This document shows positions 61,149 through 64,000 of a stretch of DNA of 64,000 nt, in pieces. The stretch's first letter is position 1. Each line of letters begins with the position of its first letter. Origin of the DNA: CAIWHR01 sp963786625 (lineage in GTDB: Bacteria > Pseudomonadota > Gammaproteobacteria > Burkholderiales > Casimicrobiaceae); contig CAWAZS010000004.1 of NCBI GenBank assembly GCA_963786625.1, positions 620,001-684,000 of the forward strand. The letters run 5' to 3'. The notes under the pieces were generated by a model. The model was not told the DNA's origin, made no database searches, and saw only the letters and a list, made by a program, of their open reading frames with translations. The position numbers and the translations under genes are program-made.

Positions 61149-63899
61149 TCACGCCGCCTGCATGGCGGGCCGAGCGGCCGGCAGGGTGAAGGAGAAGCAC
61201 GCGCCCTCGCCGGGCCGGCTGGTCACCCACATCCGGCCGCCGAAATGCTCGACGATCTGGCGGCTGATGTGCAATCCCAGCCCCGTGCCCGGCGGCTTCT
61301 CCGTCAGCGTGTCGCCCGCCTGCCGAAACTTGTCGAAGATGACCGCCTGGTCCGCCAGGTTGATGCCGGGTCCGTTGTCGCGCACGTCGATGCGCACCAT
61401 CTCGTCCGCCTCGGTCAGCGCCACCTCGACCCGCCCCTTGCCCTCCGCGCAGAACTTCAGCGCGTTCGAGAGCAGGTTGAGCAGCACCTGGATCAGGCGA
61501 TCGAGATCGGCGTCCACCGGCGACACCCGCTGGGGGAACCGCGCCTCGACCTGCACGTTCTTCTCCTTGAACATCTGGCTCATCTCCGCGAGCGTTTCGG
61601 CGACCACCTTGCGCACGTCGACGCGCGTGACGTGCCACTCGGCGCGCCCCGACTCGATCTTGGCGAGATCGAGCACCTGGTTGATGAGCCGGGTCAGGCG
61701 CTCGGTCTCCCGGGTAATGATACCGAGGAATCTCTGGCGCTCGGCGATGGCGATGTTCGGGTCGGCGAGCAGGATCTCGGAGAAGGCGCGGATCGACGTG
61801 AGCGGCGTGCGCAGCTCGTGGGTCACCGTCGAGATGAAGTCGTCCTTGAGGCGGTCGAGCTCCTGCAGGCGCTCGTTGGCGGCGCGGAGCTCCGCGGTGG
61901 CGGCCTCGAGCTCGCGCGACTTCTGCTCGAGCTTGTGGCTGTAGACGACGACCTGCGACGCCTCGTCGAGGATCTCCCGCACCTCGTCCAGCGTCAGCGC
62001 CTCCTCCTTCACCGCCGAGGCGACCATGACGCGCGCGGACGCGGCGCCGATCGCGCCCGCGAGCTGCGTCTCGACGAAGTGCACGAACTCGGCGTCGGCG
62101 TGCAGGTTGTCGTCCGGCCAGCGCAGGCCGCGGCCGCGCGCGTACTCGGCGAACGCCGTGTCGGCGGCGGCCACGCCGAGAAAGCGCGCGAGCACGCTGT
62201 GCAGTTCCGGCGCCGACGCCGTCCCGCGCCAGAACCGCGCGCCTCCGGCCTCGTGCCGGAACACGTCGACGAACACGCTCGCCTGCCGATGCTCCTCGGC
62301 GGTCTGCGAGCCGGAGAGCGAGACCGCGGCATAGACGCTGGCGTTGGCGATCATGCTCCAGAGCATCGCGTGCGTGATCTGGTCGAGACCGGTCAGGCCG
62401 AACAGCGCGAGCGGCTTCAGCAGCTCGATCCCGAACGGCCCGTGGTCGAGCAGCGCGATCGGCAGCCAGTCCGAGCGCGCGAACGCCGGCAGCATCAGCG
62501 TGTAGAACCAGACCGCGAAACCGGCGATCAGCCCCCACAGCGCGCCGCGGCGCGTGGCGCCCTTCCAGAAGATCCCGCCGAGCACCGCCGGGGCGAACTG
62601 GGCCACCGCCGCGAACGAGATCAGCCCGATGGAGACGAGCGCGTAGGCCTCGCCGGCGATCCGGAAGTAGAGATACCCCAGCAGCAGCACGAGCACGATC
62701 GCGCCGCGCCGGATGCCGAGGAGCAGTCCGGTGAGATCGGGGCGCTCGGTGAGCCGCAGGCGCGACAGCCGCAGCAGCACCGGCATCACCAGGTCGTTGC
62801 ACACCATCGTCGACAGGGCGATGGTCTCGACGATCACCATGCCGGTCGCGGCGGACAGGCCGCCGATGAAGACGAGCAGCGCGAGCAGCTCCTGCCTCTC
62901 GGCCATCGGCAGCGTCAGGACGAAGGTGTCCGCGTCGACGCTGCCGTCGGGGAAGTGCAGGCGGCCGCCGAAGGCGATCGGCAGCACGAAGACGTTGATC
63001 GCGAGCATGTAGACCGGAAACAGCCAGATCGCCTTCTTCAGGTGCTTCTCGTCGACGTTCTCGATCACCGCGATCTGGAACTGGCGCGGCAGGAACATGA
63101 TGGCGAGCATCGACAGGATCGTCAGCCACACCCAGTTCGCATAGCTGCCGGCGACCCCCTCGAGCGGGGTGAGCAGCGGCGCGAGCTTCGGTGCGGCGGC
63201 GGCGCGCGCGAACACGTCGCCGAATCCGTCGTAGATGCCGAAGGTCACGAACGCTCCGACCGCGAGAAAGGCGAGCAGCTTGACGATCGACTCGAACGCG
63301 ATGGCCGCCACCATCCCTTCGTGGTGCTCCGCGGCGTCGAGGTGGCGGGTGCCGAAAGCGATCGTGAACAGCGCCAGGATCAGCGCGACCCAGAGCGCCG
63401 TGTCCTGGAGGATGGGCACGGCGCCGATCTTGGCCGGCATGACGATCTCGGGGTACTGGACGAGGATGGTGAAGCTCGTCGAGATCGCCTTCAGCTGCAG
63501 CGAGATGTAGGGGACGATTCCGATCACCGCGATGATGGTCACGACGCCGCCGAGCAGCGCGCTCTTGCCGTAGCGGGAGGCGACGAAGTCGGCGAGCGAG
63601 GTGATGCGGTTCTGCTTGGAGATGCGCAGGATCTTGCGCATGACGACCCACCAGAGCGCGATCATCAGCGTCGGTCCGATGTAGATCGGGAGGAATCCGA
63701 CCCCGTCGCCCGCGGCGCGCCCCACGCTCCCGTAGAACGTCCACGCCGTCGCGTAGACCGCCAGCGACAGGCTGTAGATGTACGGGTTCGCGATGATCGA
63801 GCGGCCCGCGTCGGCGCGCTGGTCCGCGTAGTAGGCGATCGCGAACAGCAGGCCGAGGTACGCGAACGCGGTGGCGGCGATGACCCAGCCCTGGAGCAT
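61149..63899 (-). CDS. SLC5 transporter-histidine kinase fusion (CbrA/CrbS/MxtR-like)
   Basis: 916 residues. The N-terminal 500 or so form a sodium:solute symporter-like domain with about 12-13 helices (YIYSLSLAVYATAWTFYGSV, SLADFVASRYGKS, LSAATGMVIVETIALSTMVC). A linker with helical, STAC-like region leads to a coiled coil (SHKLEQKSRELEAATAELRA) and a complete kinase: H box STVTHELRTPLTS (His694), N box LLNLLSNALKF, G1 DVRDNGPGI and G2 GTGLGLHISR. Relatives in Vibrio (CrbS) and Pseudomonas (MxtR, CbrA) control acs or carbon use. No PAS domain is clear here. Likely senses a carboxylate. Confidence 0.92.
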   Translation of the reverse strand: MLQGWVIAATAFAYLGLLFAIAYYADQRADAGRSIIANPYIYSLSLAVYATAWTFYGSVGRAAGDGVGFLPIYIGPTLMIALWWVVMRKILRISKQNRITSLADFVASRYGKSALLGGVVTIIAVIGIVPYISLQLKAISTSFTILVQYPEIVMPAKIGAVPILQDTALWVALILALFTIAFGTRHLDAAEHHEGMVAAIAFESIVKLLAFLAVGAFVTFGIYDGFGDVFARAAAAPKLAPLLTPLEGVAGSYANWVWLTILSMLAIMFLPRQFQIAVIENVDEKHLKKAIWLFPVYMLAINVFVLPIAFGGRLHFPDGSVDADTFVLTLPMAERQELLALLVFIGGLSAATGMVIVETIALSTMVCNDLVMPVLLRLSRLRLTERPDLTGLLLGIRRGAIVLVLLLGYLYFRIAGEAYALVSIGLISFAAVAQFAPAVLGGIFWKGATRRGALWGLIAGFAVWFYTLMLPAFARSDWLPIALLDHGPFGIELLKPLALFGLTGLDQITHAMLWSMIANASVYAAVSLSGSQTAEEHRQASVFVDVFRHEAGGARFWRGTASAPELHSVLARFLGVAAADTAFAEYARGRGLRWPDDNLHADAEFVHFVETQLAGAIGAASARVMVASAVKEEALTLDEVREILDEASQVVVYSHKLEQKSRELEAATAELRAANERLQELDRLKDDFISTVTHELRTPLTSIRAFSEILLADPNIAIAERQRFLGIITRETERLTRLINQVLDLAKIESGRAEWHVTRVDVRKVVAETLAEMSQMFKEKNVQVEARFPQRVSPVDADLDRLIQVLLNLLSNALKFCAEGKGRVEVALTEADEMVRIDVRDNGPGINLADQAVIFDKFRQAGDTLTEKPPGTGLGLHISRQIVEHFGGRMWVTSRPGEGACFSFTLPAARPAMQAA

Positions 63900-63928
63900 G
63901 GCTCGTGCGTCCGCTCTGGCCCGGAATG

Positions 63929-64000
63929 CTAGTCGTCGCGCTCGACCGCGAGCTTCATCAGCGCAATGAGCAGCGCCCAGGCGGTGAAGATGTACGCGTA
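63929..64000 (-). CDS. C-terminal end of a small membrane protein (partial)
   Basis: The last 23 codons of a leftward gene that enters from beyond the window. The visible residues, YAYIFTAWALLIALMKLAVE then RDD and a TAG at 63929-63931, form one hydrophobic helix and an acidic end. It would be the first gene before the SLC5-kinase, with a 29-base gap. The family cannot be named from so little. Confidence 0.6.
   Translation of the reverse strand, partial: YAYIFTAWALLIALMKLAVERDD

Overview
The window is GC-rich chromosomal DNA from a betaproteobacterium, most likely an uncultured Burkholderiales-like lineage. Class-level evidence is gene order and family choice: rplM-rpsI-(argC)-DUF6776-bactofilin-erpA, argH next to an AlgZ/AlgR-type pair, recN-nadK-hrcA-hemH-grpE-dnaK-dnaJ, and ybhP-like/clsB. 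No prophage, integrase, insertion sequence or CRISPR array was seen. This is core chromosome with one small accessory-looking patch at 27.9-30.3 kb.

Layout. 0-3 kb (minus): Fe-S carrier erpA, bactofilin, DUF6776, a collapsed argC remnant, rpsI and rplM. 3-11 kb: OsmC, a beta-hydroxyacid dehydrogenase, argH, a LytS/LytTR two-component pair, a PfkB kinase, a PlsC acyltransferase and apaH. 11-22 kb: rep helicase, metZ behind a SAM-II riboswitch leader, lpxH-ppiB-ppiA-TPR, nudC, prfB with its programmed frameshift, a HAD hydrolase, lysS and ltaE. 23-28 kb: a badly frame-disrupted copper ATPase with an intact CopZ-like chaperone, tRNA-Pro, a double-domain GFA protein, a LysE exporter, tRNA-Arg and tRNA-His. 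28-30 kb: three very short PEP-CTERM proteins around a sterol-desaturase-like gene. 30-45 kb: EEP phosphodiesterase and clsB, an Atm1-type ABC transporter, pbpG, recN, nadK, hrcA, hemH, then grpE-dnaK-dnaJ behind a sigma-32-type promoter. 45-64 kb: a MobA-like transferase, a GGDEF-EAL protein, class I fumarase, UPF0114, acs, a DUF4212/sodium-solute symporter pair, and an opposing sensory operon (SLC5-histidine kinase fusion, lone receiver, kinase-like/exonuclease fusion, CBS-DUF294 protein, Yip1 protein).

Functionally the last 14 kb reads as a carboxylate (probably acetate) module: activation by acs, uptake by the symporter, and sensing by a CbrA/CrbS/MxtR-like transporter-kinase. Its receiver has no DNA-binding domain, and a kinase-like protein fused to a DnaQ-type exonuclease lies next to it.

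Two cross-cutting observations matter for any reader. First, about a dozen genes (lytS, rep, lpxH, copA, two PEP-CTERM genes, the desaturase, recN, hemH, acs, DUF4212) carry one or more single-base frame disruptions inside otherwise conserved sequence. Most look like one inserted base, and several of the genes are normally essential, so consensus errors are the likeliest cause. Second, a family of short palindromes with a GTGGGT head and a CTTCAG centre recurs in at least six intergenic places and resembles REP elements.
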